Shown here piece after piece: positions 1 through 9,213 of a stretch of 42,358 bases of DNA. Position numbers and translations under genes: made by a program. Source of the DNA: an uncultured Opitutaceae bacterium (GTDB lineage Bacteria; Verrucomicrobiota; Verrucomicrobiia; Opitutales; Opitutaceae); contig CAIOYO010000065.1 in NCBI GenBank assembly GCA_903862595.1, positions 1 through 42,358 of the forward strand, read 5' to 3'. Within the stretch, counting starts at the first letter, position 1. Each line of letters starts with the position of its first letter. A model generated the notes under the pieces. The model searched no databases and was not told the DNA's origin. It saw only the letters and a program-made list of their open reading frames with translations.

Positions 1-1
1 C

Positions 2-658
2 GGGCTCGACATGTTCGCCCTGCTGGTCTCCGGCCTGCGCTCTTCCCTCTACGTCGGCTTCCTCGCCGGCTTCGTGGCGACCGTCCTGGGCACGCTGATC
101 GGCGTGTACGGCGGCTACAAGGGCGGCTGGATCGACGATGTCCTGACCGCCTGCACGAACCTCTTCCTCGTCATCCCGAGCCTGATCGTGCTGATCCTGC
201 TGTCGGGCAGCCTGCAGGAAGGGCGGAGCCTGACCCTAATCGCGCTCTTCATCGGCTGCACCACGTGGACGTGGAGCGCCCGCGCGGTGCGCGCCCAGGC
301 CGCCAGCCTGCGCTCCCGCGACCATGTCGCACTCGCGCGCATCAACGGCTATGGGACGCTCGGGATCGTCTGCCTGCACATCCTGCCGTACCTGCTCTCG
401 TACCTGTTCATGGTGTTCATCCTCCAGACCGCGTCGGGGATCCTGACCGAGTCGGTGATCAGCATGCTCGGGCTCGGACCCTACGACACGGTCTCGCTGG
501 GCAACCTGCTCAACCAAGCGATCCGCAACGAGGCGCTCTCCGATGGCGCGTGGTGGGCGTTCTTCCCGCCGATGCTGCTCATTACGGTGATCGCGTTCGC
601 GCTCTACGTCCTCAATACCTCGATGGAAGGCGTGTTCAACCCACGCCTCCGCAAGTGA
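2..658 (+). CDS. Dipeptide/oligopeptide ABC transporter permease (DppC/OppC family), 5' truncated
   Basis: This is the C-terminal three quarters of an inner-membrane permease of the OppBC/DppBC type, which passes peptides or similar small solutes into the cytoplasm. The reading frame is open to the window edge: the codons before the first ATG (position 11) read G-L-D, matching the family's conserved G(T)D...GRD segment, so the true start lies outside. Several hydrophobic helices are visible, and a cytoplasmic loop around ALARINGYGTLGIVCLHILPY resembles the EAA loop that docks on the ATPase. The SVISMLGLG and GAWWAFFPP motifs are typical of DppC. Two ATPase genes follow directly, with the next start codon overlapping or nearly touching this stop, so this is one operon. 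Substrate cannot be told from sequence; a partner permease and a binding protein presumably lie upstream. Confidence 0.9.
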   Translation, partial: GLDMFALLVSGLRSSLYVGFLAGFVATVLGTLIGVYGGYKGGWIDDVLTACTNLFLVIPSLIVLILLSGSLQEGRSLTLIALFIGCTTWTWSARAVRAQAASLRSRDHVALARINGYGTLGIVCLHILPYLLSYLFMVFILQTASGILTESVISMLGLGPYDTVSLGNLLNQAIRNEALSDGAWWAFFPPMLLITVIAFALYVLNTSMEGVFNPRLRK

Positions 659-666
659 CCCGCGCC

Positions 667-1641
667 ATGCCCGCCATTCTCGAGGTCGAAGACCTGCGTC
701 TCCATTACCTCACCCGCCTCGGCAAGCGAGTGCAGGCCGTCGATGGCGTTTCCTTCCAGCTCCAGCCCGGGGAAATCCTCGGCATCGCCGGTGAATCCGG
801 CTGCGGCAAGACCACCCTGGTCAGCGGGCTAATGGGCCTGCTCATGCCGCCGCTACACCTCACCTCGGGCGCGGTGCGGATCGCGGGCCGCGACATCCTT
901 CGCCTGCCGCCGGCGGAGGTCCGCCGCTCCGTGCTCGGCCGCGATATCGCGATGATCCCGCAGGGCGCCCTGAATTCGCTCAACCCGACGCGGAAGATCC
1001 GCGACCTCGCCACCGACGTGATCCTCGCCCACGACGAGGGCGCGGACCGCCGCGCGATCCAGGAACGTCTGCGCGAGCGCTTCACGCGGATCGGATTGGA
1101 GGCAGATGCGGTCCTCAACGCGTATCCGGTGCAGCTGCCCGCCGGGATGAAGCAGCGCGTCGTGATCGGAATTTCCACGCTGCTGAACCCGCGGATCGTC
1201 ATCGCCGACGAACCCAGCTCGGCGCTCGACGTGTCGTCGCAGAAGGCCGTGATCCAGCTCCTCTTCAACCTACTCGACGAAGGCATCGTCTCGTCGATGG
1301 TCTTCATCACGCACGAACTGCCCCTGCTGCGCCACGTCGCCGGACGCATCGCGGTGATGTACGCGGGGCAGATCGTCGAGATCGGGACGACCGAGCAGGT
1401 GATCTTCGACGGACGCCAGCCGTACACGCGGGCGCTGATGGGCTCGATGCTCAGCGCCGAACCCGGACAGAAGTCCCGGAAGCCGGTCGCGATCGAGGGT
1501 GCCCCGCCGAACCTCGGCGAGCCGATCTCCGGCTGCCGCTTCGCCGTGCGCTGCCCGGTCGCGCAGCCGGACTGCACGCAACGCGACCAAGTCCTGCGCG
1601 AGGTCGCGGGCCGCCACGTGAGGTGCCATCATGCCCGCTGA
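667..1641 (+). CDS. Dipeptide/oligopeptide ABC transporter ATP-binding protein (DppD/OppD family)
   Basis: Cytoplasmic ATPase of about 324 residues powering the peptide-type importer. Walker A is GESGCGKT (residues 42-49), the Q-loop follows in DIAMIPQGALNSLNP, and Walker B is IVIADEPSSALDV, followed by the switch His in FITHE. The family-specific C-terminal extension with clustered cysteines (GCRFAVRCPVAQPDC) is present and complete. The signature motif is unusual: LPAGMKQRV where the family normally has LSGGMRQRV, so the Ser and first Gly that contact ATP are replaced. The ATG at 667 has no clear Shine-Dalgarno sequence; an in-frame GTG at 655 would overlap the permease stop as GTGA and is an equally good start. 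The gene ends 11 bp inside the next one, which argues for translational coupling. DppD and OppD cannot be separated here. Confidence 0.93.
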   Translation: MPAILEVEDLRLHYLTRLGKRVQAVDGVSFQLQPGEILGIAGESGCGKTTLVSGLMGLLMPPLHLTSGAVRIAGRDILRLPPAEVRRSVLGRDIAMIPQGALNSLNPTRKIRDLATDVILAHDEGADRRAIQERLRERFTRIGLEADAVLNAYPVQLPAGMKQRVVIGISTLLNPRIVIADEPSSALDVSSQKAVIQLLFNLLDEGIVSSMVFITHELPLLRHVAGRIAVMYAGQIVEIGTTEQVIFDGRQPYTRALMGSMLSAEPGQKSRKPVAIEGAPPNLGEPISGCRFAVRCPVAQPDCTQRDQVLREVAGRHVRCHHAR

Positions 1642-2428
1642 GACTCCCTGCTTCGAGGCCCGAAACCTGACGCGCGCCTTCGGCCACGGCGCGCGGCGCA
1701 AGGTCGCCGTTAGCGACGCGACCTTCACGATCGCCGAACGCGAAATCGTCTCGCTCGTCGGCCAGTCCGGCTGCGGCAAGAGCGTCCTCGCCAAACTCCT
1801 CCTCCGACTGGAAAAACCATCCTCCGGCGACCTGCTCTACCACGGACGCCCGATCGCGGAGTCCGGAGATCCCCGCGCGTATTGGCGCGATGTGCAGGCG
1901 GTCTTCCAGGATCCGTACGCGGCGTTCAACCAGTTCTTCACCATTCGCTCGCAGCTGAAGGCGTGTTTCCGGCTCTTCGACCGCCGCCCGCCCGAGGCCG
2001 AAATGGAGGAGCGCATCGACCAAGCCCTCCTCGCGGTCAATCTCCGGCCGCGCGAGCTCGACGGGAAGTACCCCTTCGAACTCTCCGGTGGCCAGATGCA
2101 GCGCCTGCTGCTCGCCCGCATCTTCATCCTCCGGCCCCGCGTGCTCATCGCCGACGAGCCGACCTCGATGGTCGATGCGTGCAGCCGCGCCGGGATCCTC
2201 GAGTACCTGATGAAGCTCAAGGAGGAGCTCTCGATGACCATCGTCTTCGTGACGCACGACATCGGCCTCGCGTACTACGTCTCGGACCGCCTCTTCATCC
2301 TGCACGAAGGCCAGATCGTCGAACAAGGCGCGCCGGACGACGTGACCCAGCGCCCGACCAGCCCTTTCACGCGCCAGTTGCTCGACGACATTCCCTCGGT
2401 CCACCGGCCGTGGGTGAGCCGGGCGTGA
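1631..2428 (+). CDS. Dipeptide/oligopeptide ABC transporter ATP-binding protein (DppF/OppF family)
   Basis: Second ATPase of the importer, 265 residues. Walker A is GQSGCGKS, the signature is a canonical LSGGQMQR, Walker B is VLIADEPTSMVDA, and the switch region is VFVTHD. It starts 11 bp before the end of the preceding ATPase gene. It stops soon after the ATPase core (TRQLLDDIPSVHRPWVSRA) and so lacks the cysteine-containing C-terminal extension found in the preceding subunit and in longer DppF proteins, which usually run to about 320-330 residues. With a normal signature here and an altered one in its partner, the two ATP sites of the heterodimer may be asymmetric (inference). A perfect 9-bp hairpin follows the stop. 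Confidence 0.92.
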   Translation: MPAETPCFEARNLTRAFGHGARRKVAVSDATFTIAEREIVSLVGQSGCGKSVLAKLLLRLEKPSSGDLLYHGRPIAESGDPRAYWRDVQAVFQDPYAAFNQFFTIRSQLKACFRLFDRRPPEAEMEERIDQALLAVNLRPRELDGKYPFELSGGQMQRLLLARIFILRPRVLIADEPTSMVDACSRAGILEYLMKLKEELSMTIVFVTHDIGLAYYVSDRLFILHEGQIVEQGAPDDVTQRPTSPFTRQLLDDIPSVHRPWVSRA

Positions 2429-2795
2429 GGGAAGCAAGAAGCCGGCACCGTCTCCCGTGGGGAAGCCAGTGCCGGCTCAGCCTCCGAGGACACCACGCCC
2501 CTCCGGCTACCAAACCCGGCCCATGAGGCATTTGCCGAAGGGTCCAGTAATGCGCCCGATGGTGGGCCGCCAGTTCCCGCTCCTCCAACTCCGCATCCGC
2601 TGACTGCGCCACGAAGCTGAAGTCGGACCAGAGCATCAACCCGACTCCGACGACCCCACCGATGGTCAGGATCCCGTGAACAACAAGTAGCCAAGCCTGC
2701 CGGGCATCCGCAGGGGCGTCTGCTCCAGGTAGGAAAAACTTGATGACGAGTGCACTCCAAAGCCCGATGAGGGTGGCGATGAAGAGCGTCCGCAA
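2367..2795 (-). CDS. Doubtful small membrane protein, possibly frameshifted
   Basis: A 142-codon frame opening with TTG at 2795 (no convincing ribosome binding site). Its first 60 residues look genuine: two hydrophobic segments (LFIATLIGLWSALVIKFF and LLVVHGILTIGGVVGVGLML), then an acidic helix (ADAELEEREL). After about residue 95 the translation becomes Arg/His/Gly-rich and out of character, runs through the hairpin at 2440-2477 and overlaps the convergent ATPase gene by 62 bp. A neighbouring frame reads TGPFGKCLMGRVW and stops by about 2500, which looks more protein-like. A broken gene or a sequencing indel near 2550 would explain this. No family recognised. Confidence 0.3.
   Translation of the reverse strand: MRTLFIATLIGLWSALVIKFFLPGADAPADARQAWLLVVHGILTIGGVVGVGLMLWSDFSFVAQSADAELEERELAAHHRAHYWTLRQMPHGPGLVAGGAWCPRRLSRHWLPHGRRCRLLASLTPGSPTAGGPRECRRATGA
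2440..2477. terminator. Hairpin after the ABC transporter operon
   Basis: A perfect 9-bp inverted repeat, AGCCGGCAC (2440-2448) and GTGCCGGCT (2469-2477), with an inner TCCC/GGGA pair in the loop, lies 12 bp after the ATPase stop. There is no T tract on either strand, so it may be a factor-dependent terminator or an mRNA 3' stabilising hairpin rather than a classical intrinsic terminator. Confidence 0.45.
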
Positions 2796-3010
2796 AACCG
2801 GCCCGCTCAGGTTAAATCCGTGATGATTTTTCGGACCGTGTCAGTGTGGATACAAATTACTTTCCGAAGCGACATTCGCACCGGCAGCAACGCCCGACTC
2901 ACCCGGATCAAGGATTTGATCGGTGTGAGCTCCGCCCTTCTCCCCCAAGGTCGTCGCCATCCGGCTCGCCACTGCAAGGTGGACGCTCGTGAGCCCGCGT
3001 CCACCCGCAA
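2796..3010. other. Gene-free stretch with an imperfect palindrome
   Basis: No credible coding frame. AT-richer than its surroundings. The only structure I see is a dyad at 2898-2929: CTCAC...GATCAA, loop ggat, TTGATC...GTGAG, about 13 of 15 positions paired. It lies downstream of the minus-strand gene ending at 3011 and has no T tract on either strand. Confidence 0.5.
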
Positions 3011-3766
3011 CTACGGCACCTCGTACGCTTCGATCAGTGCAGTGCCGCCCTTTCCAGAGGCGTCCGTCACGTGGATCGTGTAAGCACCCGGCGGGAAGGG
3101 ACCGACGTCATAGGCGAGATACGCCTCCTCTCCGCCGCTGAGCGGAAACGCCCCGGCGGAAGCGAAGAGGTTCGTCCAGTACTCCGGCGGAAGGACGACC
3201 GCCGGGCGCACCCAGGAATACGGCTTGCCCTTGGAGTCGTAGAAGGCGACGCGCGGTCGGGCCACGGGATCTGGCACGCCGAAGGCCGCGAGCGAAGGGC
3301 CGACCGTGCGGATCAGCAAGGTCTTGGTCGTCTTGCCCGTGACCACGAACCCGAGGATTTGCGTGTCCGCACCGGCCTGGAGGCGCACGCGGCTCGAGAA
3401 GTTTCCCGTCGAGCCAGCCACCACGACATCCAGCTGGATGCCGGTGGTGATCGTGGGGAACGCCGCCCCCGTAACGGTATAGAGGCCGCTGCTGGCCGAC
3501 GTCACCGGACCCAGCACCAGCTTCGAACCCGTGGCTCCGGGGATCGCCTCCCCATCCTTGCGCCACTGGGTTGGCCCAGGCCACTCTGCGGGCAGGACGA
3601 GCGTCACGGACTCTCCCGGAGGCACCCGCACCCGGCTGGGGCCCGCCGGGGGTACGATACCGTTCGCGATGTCCAGATTCATTACCAATTGCGTGAGATT
3701 CGCCGCCCAGCTGGGCGACGCCAGGATCACCAATGCGACCCAAACCAAGACCGTAAGCTTCTTCAT
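3011..3766 (-). CDS. Secreted protein with Ig-like domain and Opitutaceae-type C-terminal module
   Basis: About 251 residues from the ATG at 3766. The N-terminus MKKLTVLVWVALVILASPSWA is a clear Sec signal peptide, with likely cleavage after SWA. An Ig-like segment follows (WRKDGEAIPGATGSKLVL...SSGLYTV), the pattern of immunoglobulin-like domains in bacterial surface proteins. The C-terminal half carries RVRLQAGADTQILGFVVTG, TKTLLIRTVGPSLAAFGV, DPVARPRVAFYD and ...GAYTIHVTDASGKGGTALIEAYEV, a module I recognise as recurring in secreted proteins of Opitutaceae and related Verrucomicrobia, usually annotated hypothetical. An ATG four codons upstream (3778) is an alternative start. Cell-surface or extracellular location is inferred from the signal peptide; function unknown. 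No neighbour suggests a pathway. Confidence 0.85.
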   Translation of the reverse strand: MKKLTVLVWVALVILASPSWAANLTQLVMNLDIANGIVPPAGPSRVRVPPGESVTLVLPAEWPGPTQWRKDGEAIPGATGSKLVLGPVTSASSGLYTVTGAAFPTITTGIQLDVVVAGSTGNFSSRVRLQAGADTQILGFVVTGKTTKTLLIRTVGPSLAAFGVPDPVARPRVAFYDSKGKPYSWVRPAVVLPPEYWTNLFASAGAFPLSGGEEAYLAYDVGPFPPGAYTIHVTDASGKGGTALIEAYEVP

Positions 3767-3993
3767 GGGAGAGGTCATTTCCAAGATTGAGTTGAGTGCC
3801 TTTGCTTGCCGTGACCGTGGACCCGCCCGCGATCTCAAAGGTTCCCAAGAAGGAGGCAACCCCCGCGTAATCCGCCAACCATTACGGTTTCATTCAGCGA
3901 CGTAGGTTGTCCCCGCGTTTCCATCGGACTCACGGCGGCAAGGGCTGGGGGCGGCTCTACGTCGATGCCACTTACGGACTCTTGCCTCAGGCA

Positions 3994-4070
3994 TGGTGGA
4001 CGCTACTGGACTCGAACCAGTGACCCCGTGCGTGTGAAGCACGTGCTCTAACCAACTGAGCTAAGCGTCC
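3994..4070 (-). tRNA. tRNA-Val (anticodon CAC), CCA encoded
   Basis: Complete cloverleaf on the minus strand: acceptor GGACGCT/AGCGTCC, D arm GCTC/GAGC, anticodon stem CGTGC/GCACG around loop TTCACAC (anticodon CAC, reading GTG), T arm ACTGG/CCAGT with TTCGAGT, discriminator A and genomically encoded CCA. No integrase or flanking direct repeat is visible, so it does not look like an occupied attachment site. Confidence 0.96.
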
Positions 4071-4195
4071 CAGACAGAGGCGGGAACGTGAAGCAGGCCG
4101 CCGGGCGATGCAACTCTGATTTAGCCGGGAATGCCGCGCCTCGGCTCGCGCCGTCCGGCTCACTTCGGCATCCCACAGGACTCCAGCCGCCCTCC

Positions 4196-4876
4196 TCACT
4201 TCCGCGTCGCGACTGGACGGCGGCGGCGAGGAAACAGGGTGCGGCAAATCTCGCACACCGTACCGTCGCAGCCGTGCGCCGTGCAGTGCTCGCGGCCATA
4301 GAAGATGATGCGCAGGTGCAGGGCGTTCCAATGCTCCCGTGGGAAGAGCGTCTTCAGGTCCTTCTCCGTCTGGGCCACGCTACGGCCATTCGTCAGCTTC
4401 CAGCGCTGCGCAAGGCGGTGGATGTGAGTATCTACCGGGAACGCCGGCACGCCGAAGGCCTGCGCCATCACCACCGACGCGGTCTTGTGGCCCACCCCGG
4501 GCAGGGTCTCCAACTCCGCAAAGGTCCGCGGGACCTGGCCGCCATGGCGCTCCAGCAGGATCTCCGAGAGGCCCCGGATCGCTTCCGCCTTCCGGGGCGC
4601 CAAGCCACACGGACGCACGATCGCATCAATCTCCGCCACGCTAAGCTTCACCATCTGCGCCGGGGTCGCGGCGAGGCGAAACAACGCGGGAGTCGTCAGG
4701 TTCACGCGTTTGTCCGTGCACTGCGCCGAGAGCAGGACCGCGATCAGCAGGGTGTAGGCATCCGTGTGATCCAGCGGCACCGGGGTCCGGGGGTAGAGCT
4801 CCGCCAGCCGGCGGTCGATGTACGCCGCACGGTCCACCCGACGGGAAAAGTCCAGGGAAGCCGGGGATGCCGCCAT
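4196..4876 (-). CDS. nth: Endonuclease III, DNA glycosylase/AP lyase
   Basis: Base-excision repair enzyme removing oxidised pyrimidines and nicking at abasic sites; 226 residues from ATG 4876, close to the usual 210-220. The helix-hairpin-helix motif [12 protein letters not shown] carries the catalytic Lys (K131) and VDTHI the catalytic Asp (D149). The N-terminal LLSAQCTD motif is conserved. The C-terminal cluster Cys are C198, C203, C208 and C211, spacing C-X4-C-X4-C-X2-C, whereas the E. coli enzyme has C-X6-C-X2-C-X5-C; whether this ligates a [4Fe-4S] cluster is uncertain. A longer reading from 4963 adds 29 residues outside the family pattern and was rejected. Divergent from gcvP, about 150 bp apart. 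Confidence 0.95.
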   Translation of the reverse strand: MAASPASLDFSRRVDRAAYIDRRLAELYPRTPVPLDHTDAYTLLIAVLLSAQCTDKRVNLTTPALFRLAATPAQMVKLSVAEIDAIVRPCGLAPRKAEAIRGLSEILLERHGGQVPRTFAELETLPGVGHKTASVVMAQAFGVPAFPVDTHIHRLAQRWKLTNGRSVAQTEKDLKTLFPREHWNALHLRIIFYGREHCTAHGCDGTVCEICRTLFPRRRRPVATRK

Positions 4877-5030
4877 CCCCCGGAAGAAGCCGCTCCACGC
4901 CGCCAATGACAAGGGCAGAAGCCATCGGCCTCTCGATGGACTGGACGACCGCCGGGTCAGCAACTTGCTCCGAAAACCAGAACCCGGTTGCGCACCCTCC
5001 CGGCCCCACTACCTTCTCCGTCAACGAGCT

Positions 5031-7967
5031 ATGTCGACCGCCGCTGCCCCCGCCGCCACGTCCGCCACGTCCGCCGCCTCCACCGGGCCCCGCCTCGAGG
5101 ATCTCCTCGCCCCCAGCGATGCCTTCGCCCGTCGGCACCACGGCGACGACGCCGATGTCACGCCTCTCCTCACCGCCCTCGGGCAACCCAGCCTCAACGC
5201 GTTGATCGACGCCACGGTCCCGCCCGCCATTCGTCTGCCGCGGCCACTCGATCTCCCGGATCCTCTCGCGGAATCCGCCGCGCTCGCCGAGCTCCGCGGC
5301 ATCGCCGGGCTCAATCAGGTCTTCCGGAGCTACATCGGTCAGGGCTACTTCGACACGGTGACCCCGCCGGTCATCCAGCGCGCCATCCTCGAGAACCCGG
5401 GCTGGTACACCGCCTACACGCCGTACCAAGCGGAGATTTCACAAGGGCGCATGGAGGCGCTGCTCAATTTCCAGACGGCGGTCATCGAACTGACCGGCCT
5501 CGAAATCGCCAACGCCTCCCTCCTCGACGAATCCACCGCGGCCGCCGAGGCCATGACGCTCGCGCTGCGATCGGTCACCGGCGCGGGTCGCCGCCGGTTC
5601 TTTGTGTCGTCCCGCTGCCACCCGCAGACCATCGACGTGGTGGTCACGCGCGCGCAACCGCTCGGAATCGAAGTGGTGCTGGGCGACGCCGCTACCGCCA
5701 CGTTCGACGAGACGTATTTCGGAGCGCTCGTGCAGTACCCGGATACCTTCGGAGCGATCCATCGCTTCGACGAGGTCGCCGAGCGCATCCACGCGGCGGG
5801 CGGTCTGCTCGTCGTCGCCACGGATCTCCTCGCGCTCACGCTGCTCCGTCCCCCGGGGGAATTCGGGGCGGACGTGGCGGTCGGCTCCGCGCAGCGCTTC
5901 GGCGTGCCGCTCGGCTTCGGAGGACCGCATGCGGGCTTCATGGCCACGCGCGACGTCTACAAGCGCCAGATGCCGGGCCGCCTGATCGGCGTCTCCCGGG
6001 ATGCCCAAGGCGGACCGGCGCTGCGCATGGCCCTCGGCACGCGCGAGCAGCACATCCGCCGCGACAAGGCCACCTCCAACATCTGCACCGCCCAGGTGCT
6101 GCTCGCCGTGATGGCTTCGATGTACGCCGTCTTCCACGGGCCCGAGGGCCTGCGGCGCATGGCGCGGCGGATCAAGTTCCTGACCGAGTGGCTCGCGGCC
6201 GGACTCCGCGCTGCGGGGGCGAAGGTGGACGACAGCGGTCCGTGCTTCGACACGATCGTGGTTCGCGGCATCGCCGCGACGCGGGTGCACGCGGCTGCCC
6301 ATGCGCGCCGGATCAACCTGCGCGTGATCGCGGACGATGCGGTGGGAATCTCGCTCGACGAAGCCACCACGCGTGACGACATCGAGGTCCTGCTGGGCCT
6401 CTTCCGCGAATCCGCCGCCCTGCCCGATCCGTCCGCGATCCGCCACGCCTTCCCGGAGGCGCACGCGCGGCGCGGGGATTTCCTGCAGCACGCCGTCTTC
6501 CAGCGTTACCACACCGAGCACGAGATGCTCCGCTACATCAAGCGACTCGAGGCGAAGGACCTTTCGCTGTGCCACTCGATGATCGCGCTCGGCTCGTGCA
6601 CGATGAAGCTCAACGCCGCCAGCGAAATGTTCCCGGTGACCTGGGCGGAGTTCGGCCGGATCCACCCGCTCGCACCCGCGGAGCAGACCCGCGGTTACGC
6701 GCGGCTCTTCTGCGACCTCGAGCGCTGGCTGGCGGAAATCACCGGCTTCGCCGCCGTCTCGCTGCAGCCCAACGCGGGTTCGCAGGGAGAATTCGCGGGG
6801 CTGCTCGCGATCCGCGATTACCACCTTTCCCGCGGCGACGCGCACCGCACGGTTTGCTTGATCCCCACCAGCGCCCACGGCACCAACCCGGCCAGCGCGG
6901 TGATGTGTGGGATGTCGGTCGTGCCGGTCGCCTGCGATGGCGATGGCAACATTGACCTCGTCGACCTGCGGACGAAGGCCGACCAGCACGCCGCGAACCT
7001 CGCCGCGCTGATGGTCACCTACCCGTCGACCCACGGCGTGTTCGAGGCGTCGATCCGCGACATCTGCGCCCTCATCCACGAGCGGGGCGGGCAGGTGTAC
7101 ATGGACGGCGCGAACATGAACGCGCAGGTCGGCCTGACCTCCCCCGGTTTCATCGGGGCGGATGTCTGCCACCTCAACCTTCACAAGACCTTCTGCATCC
7201 CGCATGGCGGCGGCGGTCCCGGCATGGGGCCGATCGGCGTCGCCGCCCACCTCGCCCCCTTCCTGCCCGGCACGCCGGGCGCGCGGCCCGCGCAGACCCC
7301 GGGTAACCGCGCCGTCTCGGCCGCGAACCACGGCTCGGCGTCGATCCTCGTGATTTCCTGGATGTACATCCGGATGATGGGCTCGATCGGCGTGACTGAG
7401 GCAACCAAGCGCGCGATCCTCAACGCGAACTACATCGCTCGGCGCCTCGATTCCTACTTCCCCGTGTTGTACAAGGGCGCCGCCGGCTGGGTGGCGCACG
7501 AGTGCATCATCGATCTTCGCTCCTGGAAGAAGTCCGGCATCGAGGTGGAGGACGTCGCGAAGCGCATGATGGATTACGGCTACCACGCCCCGACCATGAG
7601 CTGGCCGGTCGCCGGGACGCTGATGATCGAGCCGACGGAAAGCGAATCGCGGGCCGAACTCGATCGGTTCTGCGATACGATGATTTCGATTCACGGGGAA
7701 ATCGCCCGCATCGCGTCGGGCGAGCTCGACCGCGCCAACAACCCGCTGAAGCACGCGCCGCACACCGCCTCAGTGGTGCTGTCGGATACGTGGGACCGAC
7801 CCTACTCGCGGGAATTGGCAGCGTTCCCGACCGCATCCGTGCGCCAAGCCAAATTCTGGCCCAGCGTGGGACGCGTCGATAACGTGTACGGCGACCGTCA
7901 CCTCGTCTGCTCCTGCGTGGGCATGGAAGCGTTCGCCGACGCGACACCGGCCGCGAAGGCCCCATGA
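5031..7967 (+). CDS. gcvP: Glycine dehydrogenase (decarboxylating), P protein
   Basis: PLP enzyme of the glycine cleavage system: it decarboxylates glycine and transfers the aminomethyl group to the lipoyl arm of the H protein. At 978 residues it is the fused single-chain form, with both halves visible. The PLP Lys is K719 in [18 protein letters not shown], and the family motifs [39 protein letters not shown] and [11 protein letters not shown] are intact. The start ATG at 5031 precedes the Ala/Thr-rich leader; upstream in-frame sequence is non-conserved. The stop overlaps the next start as ATGA. The usual partners gcvT and gcvH are not adjacent, so they must be encoded elsewhere if the system works. 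Confidence 0.97.
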   Translation: MSTAAAPAATSATSAASTGPRLEDLLAPSDAFARRHHGDDADVTPLLTALGQPSLNALIDATVPPAIRLPRPLDLPDPLAESAALAELRGIAGLNQVFRSYIGQGYFDTVTPPVIQRAILENPGWYTAYTPYQAEISQGRMEALLNFQTAVIELTGLEIANASLLDESTAAAEAMTLALRSVTGAGRRRFFVSSRCHPQTIDVVVTRAQPLGIEVVLGDAATATFDETYFGALVQYPDTFGAIHRFDEVAERIHAAGGLLVVATDLLALTLLRPPGEFGADVAVGSAQRFGVPLGFGGPHAGFMATRDVYKRQMPGRLIGVSRDAQGGPALRMALGTREQHIRRDKATSNICTAQVLLAVMASMYAVFHGPEGLRRMARRIKFLTEWLAAGLRAAGAKVDDSGPCFDTIVVRGIAATRVHAAAHARRINLRVIADDAVGISLDEATTRDDIEVLLGLFRESAALPDPSAIRHAFPEAHARRGDFLQHAVFQRYHTEHEMLRYIKRLEAKDLSLCHSMIALGSCTMKLNAASEMFPVTWAEFGRIHPLAPAEQTRGYARLFCDLERWLAEITGFAAVSLQPNAGSQGEFAGLLAIRDYHLSRGDAHRTVCLIPTSAHGTNPASAVMCGMSVVPVACDGDGNIDLVDLRTKADQHAANLAALMVTYPSTHGVFEASIRDICALIHERGGQVYMDGANMNAQVGLTSPGFIGADVCHLNLHKTFCIPHGGGGPGMGPIGVAAHLAPFLPGTPGARPAQTPGNRAVSAANHGSASILVISWMYIRMMGSIGVTEATKRAILNANYIARRLDSYFPVLYKGAAGWVAHECIIDLRSWKKSGIEVEDVAKRMMDYGYHAPTMSWPVAGTLMIEPTESESRAELDRFCDTMISIHGEIARIASGELDRANNPLKHAPHTASVVLSDTWDRPYSRELAAFPTASVRQAKFWPSVGRVDNVYGDRHLVCSCVGMEAFADATPAAKAP

Positions 7968-9031
7968 AGCACGCTCCGTTGCCGCCCGGAAATCTGCGGC
8001 GGGCCGGCAAGCGCCACGCGGCGCCCGGCGGCTGCCCCGAGGAGCGCGTTGCTCGTGTTCGCACGCCCGATCGCCGCGCATGGCGCGGCTTGGCCGGGTT
8101 GGCGCTGCTCGCGCTCGGGAGCTTCGCGGCCCCATTGCTCCCGGCCGCCGACGAGATCAAGGGACCGGCCCCCGTCTCGGTGTCGGCCGCCAACTACCGG
8201 ACGACCGAGCGCGGCAAACTCCTCGAAAGCGTCGCGACACGCAATCAGGTCAATCCGGCGGCGCCGACCGCGAGCGCCCTCGCGCAGCCCCAGCTCTTCG
8301 TCTTCCTGCCCGGGGAAATCTATGCCTCGGACGTGACCTACGAGGACCTCTGCCGCCTGCTCACGCCGGCGCTGGCCAGCCGGGGTTACCGGAACGCGGC
8401 GGACGAGCAAGGGCTCATCCGCGAGCCCGGCAGCGTGCAACTCGTGCTCCGTGTCCACTACGGCACGCGCCCGTGGCGCAATCCCACCGTGCGGACCGAG
8501 CAGCTCACTTGGCGCGATGGACTCGAGCCAAAGCCCCAAGGCCGCGGCCTGCATACCTTGGGCGGCGATGTGCTCTGGGACAGCCGAGCCGGGGGAAATG
8601 ACGACGCCCTCTCCGCCGCCCGGGAAAATCAGTCCAGCGGATCGATCTTCGGTAAGGCCTCCGCGGGCGGTCGAGGCGGCGGCGGCGATTCACCCTCCTC
8701 ACTCGCGGGTGGAACCAATCCCGCCCTACTCGGACAAACCGGGAGCGGGCCGCTGAGCCTGACCGAGTACGAGCTGACGCGGGACTTCCACCTGATCGTG
8801 GTCGATGCGTTCGACTACGCGGAACTCAAGTCCCAAGGGAAAGCCGCCCGGCGACTCTGGACAACCTTTGTGGCGGCGCCCAAGGATCGCGCCCAGCCCT
8901 TCTCCGCCGTGGCCAAGATGCTCGTCCGCAACGCGACCCCGTTCTTCGGCGAAACCAGCCGCGGCCTGCAGGTCTACACCGACGCTCGCGCCGAAGTGAC
9001 CATTGGCGAAGCGGTCGTCGTACCGGAGTGA
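7964..9031 (+). CDS. Unknown secreted or membrane-anchored protein coupled to gcvP
   Basis: 355 residues starting at the ATG inside the gcvP stop (ATGA overlap), which implies translation coupled to gcvP. A basic stretch of about 40 residues precedes one hydrophobic segment (residues 41-60, [19 protein letters not shown]) ending in an AADE signal-peptidase-like site, so the rest is probably periplasmic. The body contains a Gly/Ser-rich linker (about residues 230-265) between two more structured parts; the second has [24 protein letters not shown] and an acidic end. I do not recognise a domain. No alternative ATG or GTG start puts the hydrophobic segment at the N-terminus. The coupling to a cytosolic glycine-cleavage enzyme has no obvious functional reading. 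Confidence 0.8.
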   Translation: MKHAPLPPGNLRRAGKRHAAPGGCPEERVARVRTPDRRAWRGLAGLALLALGSFAAPLLPAADEIKGPAPVSVSAANYRTTERGKLLESVATRNQVNPAAPTASALAQPQLFVFLPGEIYASDVTYEDLCRLLTPALASRGYRNAADEQGLIREPGSVQLVLRVHYGTRPWRNPTVRTEQLTWRDGLEPKPQGRGLHTLGGDVLWDSRAGGNDDALSAARENQSSGSIFGKASAGGRGGGGDSPSSLAGGTNPALLGQTGSGPLSLTEYELTRDFHLIVVDAFDYAELKSQGKAARRLWTTFVAAPKDRAQPFSAVAKMLVRNATPFFGETSRGLQVYTDARAEVTIGEAVVVPE

Positions 9032-9213
9032 TCTCGGGTCACTCGCGTCGCTGATGAGGCGCGGTGGGATCGTTCGCCTGGTTACGATGCGCGAACGGCC
9101 CGTCGGTCCCGGGCCATTCCCGCGCGCGTCTCGCGTCGCGCTTGCGCGTGACGCAGGACGGACTGCGCCACGCGCGGAAGCGGAATGGGACGCGAGCCCA
9201 CGCGGGCGAATGC

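Noticed and set aside
3987-4331. A 114-codon frame including ...RLAQLVRARASHARGHWFESSSVHHA
   Set aside because: This ending is the familiar false translation of a tRNA gene; the region is tRNA-Val.
5439-7763. A 774-codon open frame antisense to gcvP
   Set aside because: Arg/Val/Asp-rich with no domain; a mirror of the GC-rich codon pattern of gcvP, which has clear family motifs on the other strand.
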